From Comamonadaceae bacterium (GTDB lineage: Bacteria; Pseudomonadota; Gammaproteobacteria; Burkholderiales; Burkholderiaceae_C), in NCBI GenBank assembly GCA_003599455.1, contig QZKF01000057.1, positions 32,710 through 96,709 of the forward strand: a stretch of DNA of 64,000 bases, given 5' to 3'. The notes beneath the pieces are model-generated. The model did not search any database and had not been told where the DNA came from. It saw nothing but the letters and a program-made list of their open reading frames with translations. The position numbers were made by a program, and so were the translations under genes. Below, in pieces: positions 37,089 through 46,835 of this stretch. Positions within the stretch are counted from its first letter, which is position 1, and the number at the start of each line of letters is the position of its first letter.

Positions 37089-38267
37089 ATGTATCGGTAT
37101 CCGATCGTCAGCATGTTCTTCGTCGCGCTGGTTGGGTGCTCTCCAGGCGCGCTGGCCTTCAAGCTCAATCCTTGCCTGCGAATACTGACGTTCTCGGACA
37201 CCGGTTTGGCGCAACGCGCAATCAACGGTTGGAATCCCTGTGCCGCAGTCCCCGAGAGGCTGCAGTCCACGGTACATGAGCACATGACCCTTGCCGCTAT
37301 CTACAAGTACCGTGGCGTCCCGATTCAGCGCGGCGTCGCGAAAGGGGCTGAAAAGGCCGCCATCAACTATATGAGAGAGCGCTCCTGGAAGGTGGGGAAT
37401 GGACCGAACCATGAGACATTCGGACTGATGTTTGGCACGTGGTGGAACGATGACCCGATGATGCATCTGTGGGGCGAATGGACCGATTTCGGTTCTGGAG
37501 TCAAGCACCTTCAACGTCTCTTCTCGGGGAAGGCGCACATCTCATACGCAGGAGGCGTCGCTGGATGCACTGTTCCTGCGGATCAGCATCTCGCGTACGC
37601 CTCGCATTTTGGGAAGTTGCAGCATCTTCACTTCATGACGTCCCTGGGGCGTGAGCGCCCGGAAAGTGAACGTCTGGAGACCACCATTGAGGATGCCCTC
37701 GCCTGGATCGAGTTTGCTTACAAAGTGGCCATCGGCGAAATAGCGGCCACTGCTCCGTTGACCCACGAGGACGAGCAACGCTTGAAAATGCCATCGGTTG
37801 CCAGGAATCTTTGCCTCAAGGATCCACGCAATGTCAAGGTGAGATCGGTTTTCACTCGCCAAGGTCCCAGTACCTCAGTGAACATCGAGTTTCGCAACCG
37901 CCTCACACCTGATGTGGCGCTCGGCTCCATCTTTCACCTGTTGCAAGACTCCTTCTCCCCTGCACATGCCTGTCGGGTTGAGATGCAATCGGAAGGCAAA
38001 GCCATGGCTGTGCTCCGACGGGTTTTCAACTACAACGAGCAAGATCACAAAGAGCATGCGGCTCAGGACGGATATCCCGCCTGGTTAACAGAATATGCCC
38101 GCACGGGAGTTCACCGGTACGCCAACGACCCGGTTGCAACAGGAGCCTGGCTTCTGCGTGCAGTTGACGATCGGATGCCCTGGGATCAGGTCCGCATGGA
38201 GCTCTTGTCGACCATCTTCAAGACTGAGCCGTCGGGCCAGACTCACTCGACTTCGGCGTGCATCTGA
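37089..38267 (+). CDS. Predicted lipoprotein resembling zinc phospholipase C/S1-P1 nuclease
   Basis: A 392-residue exported protein. The signal peptide ends in a lipobox (LVGC, Cys17). The segment IFHLLQDSFSPAH holds H283, D287 and H293, matching the H-x3-D-x5-H metal signature of zinc-dependent phospholipase C and S1/P1 nucleases. Other candidate ligands are in TVHEHMT (near residue 62), GPNHETFG, YASHFGKLQHLHF and YNEQDHKEH. I infer a surface metallohydrolase acting on phosphodiesters, with weak support. GGAGG precedes the ATG. GC is lower than that of the neighbours. It could be an anti-bacterial or anti-membrane effector, but nothing proves this. Confidence 0.6.
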   Translation: MYRYPIVSMFFVALVGCSPGALAFKLNPCLRILTFSDTGLAQRAINGWNPCAAVPERLQSTVHEHMTLAAIYKYRGVPIQRGVAKGAEKAAINYMRERSWKVGNGPNHETFGLMFGTWWNDDPMMHLWGEWTDFGSGVKHLQRLFSGKAHISYAGGVAGCTVPADQHLAYASHFGKLQHLHFMTSLGRERPESERLETTIEDALAWIEFAYKVAIGEIAATAPLTHEDEQRLKMPSVARNLCLKDPRNVKVRSVFTRQGPSTSVNIEFRNRLTPDVALGSIFHLLQDSFSPAHACRVEMQSEGKAMAVLRRVFNYNEQDHKEHAAQDGYPAWLTEYARTGVHRYANDPVATGAWLLRAVDDRMPWDQVRMELLSTIFKTEPSGQTHSTSACI

Positions 38268-38546
38268 AGATGGGCGCTTCGATCTGAAGCCCGAGATGCC
38301 GCAGCGGTCGACGCGGCTGCAGATCGGCAGGTTGTGCGTGGACCGGTTCAATCTGCAGTCGAAACAGCGACAGCGCCGCTAGGCTGGGGAGTTCACTTCC
38401 ACGGACCCTGATCCAGTGGCGATGCGCTGGCGCCGGATGCGCTCGCGGAACAAGGTCCAAACCAGAAGTTGGACGCTGCCTGGAACTCGCCGCCATGATG
38501 ACCGTCCAAATCTTGTCCTTTCACCCCGCAATCAGGAGTCAGCGCC
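38268..38546. other. Gene-free stretch at the right edge of the lower-GC island
   Basis: About 280 bp without a supported gene. Short open frames exist on both strands but have no ribosome site or family resemblance. It contains repeated CTGCAG/AGATCG-type words (38325-38365) of unclear meaning. Confidence 0.4.
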
Positions 38547-39041
38547 ATGCGTGTGTCCATTGTGTGTGTTTTTGCCGCGTCCCTCCTGAGCGCCTGCAGC
38601 GGCTACGCGCCACCCGCCAATCTGTCGGGCCTCACCGCCGACCAGCTCGTCGCGCAGATGGGCCCTCCGGAGACGCGGCGCGCCATTGATGGGGGTGGCA
38701 CCCGGCTGGAGTTTCCCCGTGGACCTTACGGCCTGCACACCTGGTTTGTGGACCTCGACGCCACCGGGCGGGCCGTGCGCGCCGAGCAGGTGCTGACCGA
38801 GCAGAACTTCAACCGGATCAACCCCGGCATGTCGGAGGACGAGGTGCGTCGGTTGCTGGGCCGTCCCGGCGAGGTGGACGGGCTGGCGCGTTCGCGCGGC
38901 ACGGTCTGGAGCTACCGCTTCGTGAACCCGTTCTGCCGCTGGTTCCAGGTCGAGATCTCGCAGGAGCGCACGGTGCGCTCGGCGGGCTATGGCGAGCCGC
39001 CGGAATGCAGCCGCCGGGACAACCGGGTCCTGATTCCCTGA
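38547..39041 (+). CDS. Lipoprotein with SmpA/OmlA (BamE-like) domain
   Basis: A 164-residue lipoprotein with signal peptide and lipobox LLSAC (Cys17). Two BamE-like segments are seen: ADQLVAQMGPPETRRAIDGGG (about 32-52) and NRINPGMSEDEVRRLLGRPGEVDG (about 91-114), where the G-M-x3-E-V-x3-L-G-x-P pattern is the domain hallmark. This small fold binds other envelope proteins. It is not the BamE of the BAM complex by neighbourhood. High GC returns here, so the gene lies outside the island. Confidence 0.8.
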   Translation: MRVSIVCVFAASLLSACSGYAPPANLSGLTADQLVAQMGPPETRRAIDGGGTRLEFPRGPYGLHTWFVDLDATGRAVRAEQVLTEQNFNRINPGMSEDEVRRLLGRPGEVDGLARSRGTVWSYRFVNPFCRWFQVEISQERTVRSAGYGEPPECSRRDNRVLIP

Positions 39042-39060
39042 CGGCGGATCGCCGCCAGGC

Positions 39061-40122
39061 TCAGGCCACGCCGAAACGGTAGCGGGTGGTGCCGCGGTAC
39101 GGCCGGCCGGGCGCCACGGTGTTCTGCGGCAGCGCGGGGCAGTTGGGCGCGTTCGGAAAATGCTGCGGCTCCAGGCACACGGCCGAGCGCGGGCGGTGCC
39201 GCACGCCCCATTTGCCGATGTCGGGTTTCTCGGCCACGCCGAGCTGGCCGGCGGTGTAGACCTGCAGCAGGGGTTCGCTGGTCCACACGTCCAGCGTGCG
39301 GCCGCTGGCTTCGCTGCGCAGCTGCGCGCACAGGCGCTCGGCGCCTGCCGCGTGGGGTTCCAGCGGGTAGCTCAGGTCGATGTCGGGCAGTGTGCCCAGA
39401 CGCTTCGCCGAACGCAGGTCGTGCACATGGCCGTCCAGCGAGACCGTGCCGCCGGTGGCGATGCCGTCGGCCCCGGTGGCCAGCACGGTGTGCGCCTGCG
39501 GCACCTGCAGCACATGGCCGTCGATGCGCTGGCCTTCTTCGCGCACACCATCGAGGTTGAAGTAGATGTGGCTGGTGAAGCTCGCGGGGCCAGGTTCGTC
39601 GAGCGCGGTGGCCTCGTGCTCGATCACCAGCGCGTTGTCGTCGTCGAGCCGGTAGGTCAGTTGCAGGTCCAGCGTGCCGGGGAAGTGATCTTCCGCGGTG
39701 AGGAAGCGGTGGCGCAGCTGCAGCGTGCGCGCATCGGTCTGCATGGCATCGAACGCGCGGTGGCGCGCGCCGCGCGGGCCGCCGTGGATGCAGTGCGCGC
39801 CCGCGTTGGGCGTGAGGCGGTGTTCGCGCCCGTCCAGCGTGAAGCGCGCGCCACCGATGCGCCCGGCGTAGCGGCCCACGAAGGCGCCCATGGACGGCGA
39901 GCCGCCGAGCACGCCGGCCAGGCTGTCGTAGCCCAGCGCCACGTCGTCCAGCGCGCCGTGGCGGTCGGGCACCACGATCTGCAGCACCTTGGCGCCGAGG
40001 TTGGTGATGGCCACCACCATGCCGCGCGGATTGCGCAGCAGGTAGAGGGCGGTGGGCCGGCCGTCCACTTCGCCTTCGAAGCGGGCCGGGTCGAGCAGGT
40101 GGGGGAACGTCGGTGGGCTCAT
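39061..40122 (-). CDS. galM: Aldose 1-epimerase
   Basis: A mutarotase of 353 residues that interconverts alpha and beta anomers of sugars. Family motifs are ITNLGAKVLQIVVPDRHG, FVGRYAGRIGGARFTLDG, the catalytic His region GAHCIHGG with SFTSHIYFNLDG, and the closing block SAVCLEPQHFPNAPN with the catalytic Glu (CLEPQ). It is the last gene of the long leftward uronate operon, where it would speed anomer supply to the uronate dehydrogenase. Spacing to kdgD is 31 bp. Confidence 0.93.
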   Translation of the reverse strand: MSPPTFPHLLDPARFEGEVDGRPTALYLLRNPRGMVVAITNLGAKVLQIVVPDRHGALDDVALGYDSLAGVLGGSPSMGAFVGRYAGRIGGARFTLDGREHRLTPNAGAHCIHGGPRGARHRAFDAMQTDARTLQLRHRFLTAEDHFPGTLDLQLTYRLDDDNALVIEHEATALDEPGPASFTSHIYFNLDGVREEGQRIDGHVLQVPQAHTVLATGADGIATGGTVSLDGHVHDLRSAKRLGTLPDIDLSYPLEPHAAGAERLCAQLRSEASGRTLDVWTSEPLLQVYTAGQLGVAEKPDIGKWGVRHRPRSAVCLEPQHFPNAPNCPALPQNTVAPGRPYRGTTRYRFGVA

Positions 40123-40153
40123 GCCCCGATTGTGGTGCGGCCGCCGGGACGGT

Positions 40154-41065
40154 TTACTGCGGGCCGAGCGCCTTGATGAGCGCGTCGAGCTGCTCCATCT
40201 CGGCGGGCTTGAGGTCGGTCAACGGTGCGCGCACCGGGCCGGCGCCGTGGCCCACCAGTTGGGCGCCGGCTTTCACGATGCTCACCGCGTAGCCCTGGCC
40301 CTTGTTGCGGATGTCGAGGTAGGGCATGAAGAAGTCCTTCAGCAGGCGGTGCTGCGTGGCGTGGTCGTCGGTGCGCACCGCCTCATAGAAGTCCATCGCG
40401 GTCTTCGGGATGAAGTTGAACACCGCCGACGAATACACCGGCGTGCCCAGCGCCTTGTAGGCCGCGGCGTACACCTCGGCCGTGGGCAGGCCGCCCAGGT
40501 AGGAGAAGCGCTCGCCCATCTTCAGGTAGATCGACATCATGAGTTCGATGTCGCCCACGCCGTCCTTGAAGCCGATCAGGTTCGGGCAGCGGTCGGCCAG
40601 GATCGCGAGCGACTCGGGCGTGAGCTTGCAGACGTTGCGGTTGTAGACGATGACGCCGAACTTCACGCTCTTGCAGACCTGCTCCACGTGCGCGATCAGG
40701 CCCGCCTGGCCGGCTTCGGTGAGGTAGTGCGGCAGCAGCAGCACGCCGTGCGCGCCCAGGCGCTCGGCCTCCTGCGCGTGCGCGATGGCGGTGCGCGTGG
40801 GGCCACCGGCGCCCGCGATGATGGGCACCTTGCCGCGGCAGGTGTCCACCGCGGTCTTGATGATCTGGCCGTACTCGGGGCCGGAGAGCGAGAAGTACTC
40901 GCCGGTGCCGCCGGCCGCGAACAACGCGCTCGCGCCGTAGGGCGCCAGCCACTCCAGGCGGGCGGCGTAGCCCCGGGCGTTGAACTCGCCCTGCGCATCG
41001 AAATCGGTCACGGGGAACGACAGCAGCCCGTTGCTGACGATGGATTTGAGATCCTGGGGATTCAC
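40154..41065 (-). CDS. kdgD: 5-dehydro-4-deoxyglucarate dehydratase
   Basis: A DHDPS-family lyase of 303 residues that converts 5-keto-4-deoxyglucarate to alpha-ketoglutarate semialdehyde, water and CO2. The TIM-barrel family motifs are [10 protein letters not shown] (phosphate-type loop), [11 protein letters not shown] with the conserved Tyr, and the Schiff-base Lys in [14 protein letters not shown] and FKDG favour KdgD over dihydrodipicolinate synthase. It is the penultimate catabolic step here, feeding the aldehyde dehydrogenase at 47695. Confidence 0.93.
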   Translation of the reverse strand: MNPQDLKSIVSNGLLSFPVTDFDAQGEFNARGYAARLEWLAPYGASALFAAGGTGEYFSLSGPEYGQIIKTAVDTCRGKVPIIAGAGGPTRTAIAHAQEAERLGAHGVLLLPHYLTEAGQAGLIAHVEQVCKSVKFGVIVYNRNVCKLTPESLAILADRCPNLIGFKDGVGDIELMMSIYLKMGERFSYLGGLPTAEVYAAAYKALGTPVYSSAVFNFIPKTAMDFYEAVRTDDHATQHRLLKDFFMPYLDIRNKGQGYAVSIVKAGAQLVGHGAGPVRAPLTDLKPAEMEQLDALIKALGPQ

Positions 41066-41093
41066 GAAATGTCCTCTGCTTGGTTGGAAGAAA

Positions 41094-42062
41094 TCAGTCC
41101 AGCTTGATGTCGGCCTCGGCCACCACCGCGCCCCAGCGCTTGCGCTCGCGCGCGAAGAAGCTGTCCTGCTCGGTCGGCGTCATGGTGACCACCTCGGCGC
41201 CCTGGCCGGTCAGGCGCGCGCGCACGTCGGGGCTGCGGATGGCCTTGATGAGTTCGGCGTTCAGGCGCGCGATGAGCGCCGGCGGCGTGCCGTTGGCGAC
41301 CAGCGCGCCCTGCCAGGTGCCCGACTCGAAATCGGTCACGCCCTGCTCAGCCAGCGTCGGCACGCTGCCCACCAGCGGCATGCGCGTTTTCTTGGAGATG
41401 CCCAGCACCTTGAGGCGGCCGCTCTGCACATGCGGCAGCGTGGCCAGCATGCCGTTCATGATCACCTGCGTCTGGCCCGCCACGGTGTCGGTCACGGCCT
41501 GCGAGCCGCCCTTGTAGGGCACGTAGGTCCATTTGGCGCCGGTGGCGCGTGCCACGGCCACGCCGGCCACGTGCGGCGCGCTGCCCACGGCCGTCACCGC
41601 GAAGTTCAGGTCGCTGGTCTTCGACAGCGCCACCAGTTCCTTGAGGTTGCTGGCCTTGACGGAGGGGTGCACCGCCAGCATGTGCGGCGAGTAGGCCAGC
41701 ATGGTCACGCCACGCAGGTCCTTGCCCGGATCGAAGGCCAGCTTGGTGTAGACCGAGGGGCTGATCGCCAGCGCGCCCACGTCGCACAGCAGCATGGTGT
41801 GGCCGTCGGGTGCGGACTTGGCCACCAGGTCGGCACCGAGGTTGCCGTTGGCGCCGGGGCGGTTCTCGACGACGACCGGCTGGCCCAGGCTCTCGGACAG
41901 CGGCTGGCTGATGGCGCGCGCGATGATGTCCGAGGAGCCGCCGGGCGGGTAGGGCACGATGATCTTCAGCGGCTTGTTCGGGAAGCTCTGCGCCTGCGCG
42001 GGCAGGCCCACGGTGGCGATGGCGGCGGAGGCCGCGATGAGTTGTCGGCGGTTCAATGACAT
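41094..42062 (-). CDS. Tripartite tricarboxylate-type substrate-binding protein (Bug family)
   Basis: A periplasmic binding protein of 322 residues from the TctC/Bug family. The Tat-like signal ([21 protein letters not shown]) is followed by [25 protein letters not shown], the family hallmark, and later [21 protein letters not shown]. Bug proteins bind carboxylates. No TctA or TctB membrane partner is in the window, so it may work with a distant transporter or as a sensor. It lies between dctM and kdgD in the uronate operon, which suggests a uronate or aldarate ligand. Confidence 0.9.
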   Translation of the reverse strand: MSLNRRQLIAASAAIATVGLPAQAQSFPNKPLKIIVPYPPGGSSDIIARAISQPLSESLGQPVVVENRPGANGNLGADLVAKSAPDGHTMLLCDVGALAISPSVYTKLAFDPGKDLRGVTMLAYSPHMLAVHPSVKASNLKELVALSKTSDLNFAVTAVGSAPHVAGVAVARATGAKWTYVPYKGGSQAVTDTVAGQTQVIMNGMLATLPHVQSGRLKVLGISKKTRMPLVGSVPTLAEQGVTDFESGTWQGALVANGTPPALIARLNAELIKAIRSPDVRARLTGQGAEVVTMTPTEQDSFFARERKRWGAVVAEADIKLD

Positions 42063-42084
42063 GGTGAGCTCCTTGAGGGGGTGT

Positions 42085-43377
42085 TTATTTGACGAGGCTG
42101 GGCAGCCAGAGCGAGAACGCGGGGATGTAGGTGACCAGCATCAGGCACACGCCCAGCGCGCCATAGAACGGTGCGATGGTGCGCATCACCTGGCCCACCG
42201 AGATGCCGCCGATGGCGCAGCCGACGAACTGCACCGAGCCCACCGGCGGGGTGTTGAGGCCAAGCGCGCAGTTGATGAGGATGACGATGCCGAACTGGAT
42301 CGGGTCCATGCCGAACTGCATGGCGATCGGCAGGAAGATCGGCGTGCAGATCAGGATGGTGGCCGCCATGTCGAGGAAGGTGCCGAGCACGAACAGCAGC
42401 AGGTTGATCATGAGGAAGATCACCCAGGGCTTGTCCGACACCGCCTTCATGAGTTCGCCGGTGATCTGTGGCACCTCGTACAGCGCCATGAAGTAACCGA
42501 ACGCGGCCGAGATGCCGATCAGCAGCAGCACCACGCCGGTGGTCTTGCAGGCCTTCGCGCAGGCCTTGAGGAAGTTCGTCCACGACAGCGAGCGGTACAC
42601 CAGGGTGGTGATGAGCAGCGCCCAGGCCACTGCGATCGAAGCCGACTCGGTGGCGGTGAACGCCCCCGAAAGAATGCCGACCAGGATGATCACCACCACC
42701 AGCAGGCCGGGCAGCGAGGCCAGGAAGGCGGCGAGCACCACGTTCCAGCCCACGAAGCCACCGGCGCGCACCGGATAGCCGCGGCGGATCGCGACCCAGT
42801 AGGCGGCGGCCAGGTTGCACACCGTGAGCAGCAGGGCGGGCATCAGGCCGGCCAGCATCAGGCTGAGCACGCTGACCGAGGCAATGCCCGAGGTCGCCAG
42901 CGTGAAGATGATCAGGTTGTGCGAGGTCGGCATGATGGCGCCGACCAGCGCCGCGTGGGTCGTGACGTTGACCGCATAGTCGGCGTCGTAACCCTCCTTC
43001 TTCATGAGCGGGATCATCACCGAGCCGATGGCGGACACGTCGGCCAGCGGCGAGCCGGCGACACCGCCGAAGATGGTGCAGCCCAGCACGTTGCTCATGC
43101 CCAGGCCGCCGCGCACGTGGCCCACCAGGCTGTTGGCGAAGCGCACGATGCGGTCGGCGATGCCGCCGTACAGCATGAGCTCGCCGGCGAACACGAAGAA
43201 GGGGATGGCCAGGAAGCTGAACACCTGCATGCCACCGACCATCTTCTGGAACACCAGCGCCACGGGCAGGCCGGCGGCGATGATGGTGACGACCGAGGAC
43301 AGGCCGATGGCGAAGGCCACCGGCACACCGATGAGCAGCAGCAGCGTGAAGCTGACGGCGAGGATGGTCAGTTCCAT
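42085..43377 (-). CDS. dctM: TRAP transporter large permease DctM
   Basis: The 12-helix membrane subunit of a tripartite ATP-independent periplasmic transporter, 430 residues. Family blocks are FSFLAIPFFVFAGELMLYGGIADRIVRFANSLVGHVRGGLGMSNVLGCTIFGGVAGSPLADVSAIGSVMIPLM and the C-terminal LNTPPVGSVQF. The start at 43377 overlaps the end of dctQ by 10 bp, the usual coupling. A frame-open extension upstream is the shadow of dctQ. The substrate is probably a uronate, by operon context. Confidence 0.95.
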   Translation of the reverse strand: MELTILAVSFTLLLLIGVPVAFAIGLSSVVTIIAAGLPVALVFQKMVGGMQVFSFLAIPFFVFAGELMLYGGIADRIVRFANSLVGHVRGGLGMSNVLGCTIFGGVAGSPLADVSAIGSVMIPLMKKEGYDADYAVNVTTHAALVGAIMPTSHNLIIFTLATSGIASVSVLSLMLAGLMPALLLTVCNLAAAYWVAIRRGYPVRAGGFVGWNVVLAAFLASLPGLLVVVIILVGILSGAFTATESASIAVAWALLITTLVYRSLSWTNFLKACAKACKTTGVVLLLIGISAAFGYFMALYEVPQITGELMKAVSDKPWVIFLMINLLLFVLGTFLDMAATILICTPIFLPIAMQFGMDPIQFGIVILINCALGLNTPPVGSVQFVGCAIGGISVGQVMRTIAPFYGALGVCLMLVTYIPAFSLWLPSLVK

Positions 43378-43856
43378 GAGGGCTCCACGATTTCGCGGCG
43401 CAGCATGGCCAGGAAGTGCTCGACCGAGAACATCACGATCAGCACGCCCGCGACCATCAGGGGGATGTAGTCCATCGCCTCGCTCACGCCCAGCAGGGGC
43501 TTGATCTCGCTCCACTTGGCGCGGGCCCAGATCCAGCCGCCGTACACCATGAGCGCGCCGAAGATGCCGACCAGCACGTGGATCAGCAGCTCCACCCGCA
43601 GGCGCCAGCGCTCGGGCAGCAGCACCACCATGGACTCCAGGCCGATGTGCCCCGCGTCGCGCACACCCACGGCGACGCCGAGCGCGGTCACGTACAGCAC
43701 CAGCAGGAGGGCCAGTGCCTCGGCCCAGGTGGGTGTGTCGTTGAAGACATAGCGGCCGATGACCTGGTACTGCACGCACAGCACGAGTGCGATCAGTCCG
43801 ACCACCGCCAGCATCAGGCTGAGCCGGGACAGGCCGGCGCAGAGCTTGGTGTACAT
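43368..43856 (-). CDS. dctQ: TRAP transporter small permease DctQ
   Basis: The four-helix small membrane subunit, 162 residues. It has hydrophobic segments at about 10-32, 48-68, 90-110 and 130-150, the conserved RYVFNDTPTWAEALALLLVLYVTALG and the GHIGLE motif. Its stop overlaps the dctM start. It lies 81 bp downstream of dctP. Confidence 0.93.
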   Translation of the reverse strand: MYTKLCAGLSRLSLMLAVVGLIALVLCVQYQVIGRYVFNDTPTWAEALALLLVLYVTALGVAVGVRDAGHIGLESMVVLLPERWRLRVELLIHVLVGIFGALMVYGGWIWARAKWSEIKPLLGVSEAMDYIPLMVAGVLIVMFSVEHFLAMLRREIVEPSWN

Positions 43857-43937
43857 GGAATCTCCTGAGGCGCCGGCCCCGCCCTCATGAGGGGCGGCGG
43901 GGCCGGGCTTGATGGCGGCGCGAGGCCGCGGGGCTGC

Positions 43938-44900
43938 TTACTTGGTGTCCTGGATCGACTTGACCAGGCGTTTGAGGTCGGGGGTGGTCATGAACTTGTC
44001 GTAGACCGGGCCCATCACGGCCTGGAACGACTTCTTGTCCACCTCGGCGATCTCGGCGCCGCCGGCCTTCACCGCCGCCAGCGACTTGCTTTCCTGCTCG
44101 TCCCATTTCTTGCGCTGGAACGCCACCGACTCCTTGGCCGCGGCGCGCACCATGTCCTGCTCGGCCTTGGGCAGCTTGTCCCAGGCGATCTTGGACATCA
44201 GCAGCATTTCGGGCGCCATCGAGTGCTCTGTGCGCGAGTAGTACTTGGCCGACTCGTAGTGCTTGGTCGATTCGAACGAGGGGATGTTGTTTTCCGCCGC
44301 GTCGATCAGGCCGGTCTTCAGACCGGTGTAGACCTCGCCGAAGGGCATGGGTGTGGCGTTGCCGCCCATGGCGCCGATCAGCGCCACCCACAGCTCGGAC
44401 TGCTGCACGCGCACCTTCAGGCCCTTGACGTCGGCCACGGTCTTGATCGGCTTCTTCGAGTAGAGCGAGCGTGCGCCGCTGTCGTAGAACGCCAGGCCGA
44501 TGAAGCCCTGCTCTTCGCACGATTTCAGGATCTCCTCGCCCACCGGGCCGTCCAGCGACTTGCGCATGTGCTCGACCGAGCTGAACAGGAAGGGCATGGT
44601 GGGCACCTGCGTCTTCTGGCAAATCGCGTTCATCGGGCTGATGTTCACGCGCGTCATTTCCAGCGCGCCGATCTTCACCTGGTCGATGGTTTCCTTCTCG
44701 GTGCCCAGCGCACCCTTGTTGAACACCTTGATCTTGTGCTTGCCGCCGCTCTTCTTCTCCAGCAGCTCGCTCATGTGCTTGACGGCCGCCACGGTGGGGT
44801 AGTCGTCGGCGTTGTGGATGTCGGCCGAGCGGAACTCGGCGGCTTGGACGGAGAACGCGGCGCAGGCGGCCACGATGGTCAGGGCGGGTTTGAAGTTCAT
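43938..44900 (-). CDS. dctP: TRAP transporter solute-binding protein DctP
   Basis: The periplasmic binding subunit, 320 residues. The signal peptide is [20 protein letters not shown]. Family motifs follow: [30 protein letters not shown], the ligand-contact region [52 protein letters not shown], and the C-terminal helix. The conserved Arg in KVRV binds the carboxylate. Its place next to the uronate dehydrogenase and lactonase supports galacturonate or glucuronate as ligand; this is inferred. Confidence 0.94.
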   Translation of the reverse strand: MNFKPALTIVAACAAFSVQAAEFRSADIHNADDYPTVAAVKHMSELLEKKSGGKHKIKVFNKGALGTEKETIDQVKIGALEMTRVNISPMNAICQKTQVPTMPFLFSSVEHMRKSLDGPVGEEILKSCEEQGFIGLAFYDSGARSLYSKKPIKTVADVKGLKVRVQQSELWVALIGAMGGNATPMPFGEVYTGLKTGLIDAAENNIPSFESTKHYESAKYYSRTEHSMAPEMLLMSKIAWDKLPKAEQDMVRAAAKESVAFQRKKWDEQESKSLAAVKAGGAEIAEVDKKSFQAVMGPVYDKFMTTPDLKRLVKSIQDTK

Positions 44901-44973
44901 GTCTTCCTCGGTGCTTGCGGTTGGTGGATGGAAACAGGGGGTGGGCTTCGCGCCTCTTGTCGGAATGCGGTGG

Positions 44974-45876
44974 TCAGAAATGGCAGAGCGGTTCGGGCAG
45001 CCCGCGCGCGCCGGGGCGCAGCGCGAACACGCCACCGGCCAGCGGCTGGTCGGACAGGTCGCCGCCGGGCCGGATGGAGGTGACGAACAGGGTGTCGAGA
45101 CCGCTGCCGCCGAAGGCGCACATGGCGGGCTTCTTCACCGGCACGGCGAGCGAGCGGTCGAGCCGGCCGTCGGGCGTGAAGCGGTGCACCAGGCCGGCGT
45201 CGTTGCCGCAGATCCAGTAGCCGCCGTCTTCGTCGACGGCCGCGCCGTCGGGCCGGCCGGGCAGGGGCTTCATGTCGATGAAGACGCGCTGGCGGTGTGG
45301 CGTGCCGGTGTCGGTGTCGTAGTCGAAGGCCCACACGGTCTGCATGCCGGGGTGCGAGTCCGAGAGGTACATCGTCCTGCCATCGGGGCTGAAGGCCATG
45401 CCGTTGGGCGTGATGAAGCCGCCCTGCAGCGCGCGCAGCGTGCCGCCGTCGAAGGCGTAGACGCTGCCCGCGGGTGCGGCCAGCGACATGTCGGACACCA
45501 TGGTGCCGGCGCGCAGCCGGCCCTGGCGGTCGCAGCGGCCGTCGTTGAATCGCATGCCGCCTTGCGGGTGCTGCACCGTGGCCAGCGGTGCGTGGGTCAG
45601 CGTGCCGTCGGCGTGGGGCGTGAGCAGCGCCACGCCGGTTTCCATGGCGGCGACCCAGCGGCCGTGCGGCGTGGCCTCGCTGCCCGCGGCCAGCGCGATG
45701 CAGCCAGTCATCTCGGGCGTGGCCCACTGGCGCGCCTGGGCGGTGGCGGCGTGCCAGCACCAGAGCGCGCGGCCCGGGATGTCGACCCAGAACAGGCACT
45801 GGCGCTGCACGTCCCAGACGGGGCTTTCGCCCACGCCGTTGCGCGCGTCGAGCACCAGTTCGGCTTGTGCGTTCAT
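44974..45876 (-). CDS. SMP-30/gluconolactonase family lactonase
   Basis: A six-bladed beta-propeller lactonase of 300 residues. Metal ligands of the family are seen: the first Glu in GVGESPVWD, Asn/Asp in [13 protein letters not shown], Asn in [13 protein letters not shown] and Asp in [21 protein letters not shown]. It would open the aldaro-lactone formed by uronate dehydrogenase. It starts 5 bp after the stop of the dehydrogenase gene. The ATG at 45876 is the family start. Confidence 0.92.
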   Translation of the reverse strand: MNAQAELVLDARNGVGESPVWDVQRQCLFWVDIPGRALWCWHAATAQARQWATPEMTGCIALAAGSEATPHGRWVAAMETGVALLTPHADGTLTHAPLATVQHPQGGMRFNDGRCDRQGRLRAGTMVSDMSLAAPAGSVYAFDGGTLRALQGGFITPNGMAFSPDGRTMYLSDSHPGMQTVWAFDYDTDTGTPHRQRVFIDMKPLPGRPDGAAVDEDGGYWICGNDAGLVHRFTPDGRLDRSLAVPVKKPAMCAFGGSGLDTLFVTSIRPGGDLSDQPLAGGVFALRPGARGLPEPLCHF

Positions 45877-45881
45877 GGTGT

Positions 45882-46691
45882 TCAGAACGGGCCGGCCTTG
45901 ACGAAGGCGCCGCCCTGGTAGATCGCGGCGGGGTCGCTCAGGTCGGGCGCGGCGGTGCGCGCGTAGATCGCCTCGCGGAACACGTCCGAGCTGTCTTTCG
46001 CGACATAGCCCACGTGGCGCGCGCGGCTGTTGTCCCACCAGGTCACGGCGTTGTCGGACATGCCGAAGACGATGCTGTGGCCCAGCACCGGCGTGCTCAG
46101 GCAGGCGGTGATCAGGCGGTGCAGGTCGTCGAAGCTGAGCCAGGTGGCGAGCATGCGGCGGTCTTTCGGCTCGGGGAACGAAGAGCCGATGCGCACGCAG
46201 GCGGTCTCGATGCCGTGGCGGTCGAAGTAGAGGCGCGCCAGGTCTTCGCCGAAGGCCTTGCTCAGGCCGTAGAAGCCGTCGGGGCGCGCCGGGTGATCGG
46301 CGTGGATGGTCTCGCTCTGCTTGTAGAAACCGGTCACGTGGTTGGAGCTGGCGAACACGATGCGCTTGACGCCATGGCGCCGCGCGGCTTCGTACAGGTG
46401 GTAGGCGCCCAGGATGTTGGCCTGCAGGATGGCGGCAAAGGGCGCTTCCACCGAGATGCCGCCCATGTGCACGATGGCGTCGCAGCCCGCGACCATGGCG
46501 TCCACCTCGTCGGCGTTGGAGAGGTCGGCCAGCACCACTTCCTCGCCGGCCTGCGCCGCGCCCAGGCCGGCCTTGTCCGACAGGCGCAGCACCGCGCAGT
46601 TGCCCTTGAGGCGCTCGCGCAGCGCGGTGCCCAGGCCGCCGGCGGCACCGGTCAGCAGCAGCCGGTGGTGGGTCTTGAGTGTGGTGTCCAT
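45882..46691 (-). CDS. udh: NAD-dependent uronate dehydrogenase
   Basis: A short-chain/extended dehydrogenase of 269 residues that oxidises D-galacturonate or D-glucuronate to the aldaro-lactone. The NAD loop is TGAAGGLG (residues 14-21). The catalytic pair is Y141 and K145 in YGLSK, with S115-S116 in FASSNHVTG, the segment characteristic of uronate dehydrogenases. The start at 46691 (MDTTLKTHHRLLLTGA) is chosen; an upstream in-frame ATG at 46787 lies in the operator region. It is the first gene of the leftward catabolic operon. Confidence 0.92.
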   Translation of the reverse strand: MDTTLKTHHRLLLTGAAGGLGTALRERLKGNCAVLRLSDKAGLGAAQAGEEVVLADLSNADEVDAMVAGCDAIVHMGGISVEAPFAAILQANILGAYHLYEAARRHGVKRIVFASSNHVTGFYKQSETIHADHPARPDGFYGLSKAFGEDLARLYFDRHGIETACVRIGSSFPEPKDRRMLATWLSFDDLHRLITACLSTPVLGHSIVFGMSDNAVTWWDNSRARHVGYVAKDSSDVFREAIYARTAAPDLSDPAAIYQGGAFVKAGPF

Positions 46692-46761
46692 GGTGTTCGG
46701 TGCGGCTTTGTCAAAGGGCTTGGACTTTTGCAAGGGCTTTGCTACAGTCCGCTCATCTTGT

Positions 46762-46788
46762 GTTGTCTGTTGTCGGTTGTCTGACAAC
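46762..46788. promoter_or_regulatory. GntR/FadR-type operator with heptad direct repeats
   Basis: GTTGTC occurs at 46762, 46769 and 46776, exactly 7 bp apart. The last copy forms a perfect inverted repeat with GACAAC (46783-46788) around one T. TTGT-N3-ACAA fits the TnGT-N3-ACnA pattern of FadR-subfamily operators. It lies in the 144-bp divergent region between udh and the regulator gene, so it can control both directions. Confidence 0.65.
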
Positions 46789-46835
46789 TTGGGCGGATTG
46801 TGTGAAGCCCAGGATGGCCTGTCAAGGAAAAAGCG

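Noticed and set aside
37055..37090. A TTTCGAATCC segment recalling a tRNA T-arm
   Set aside because: No acceptor, D-arm or anticodon stem can be built around it. It lies just before a lipoprotein ribosome site.
38268..38500. Short frames with repeated LQIE/RLQI words
   Set aside because: No start signal, no family match and too short to support a gene or repeat protein.
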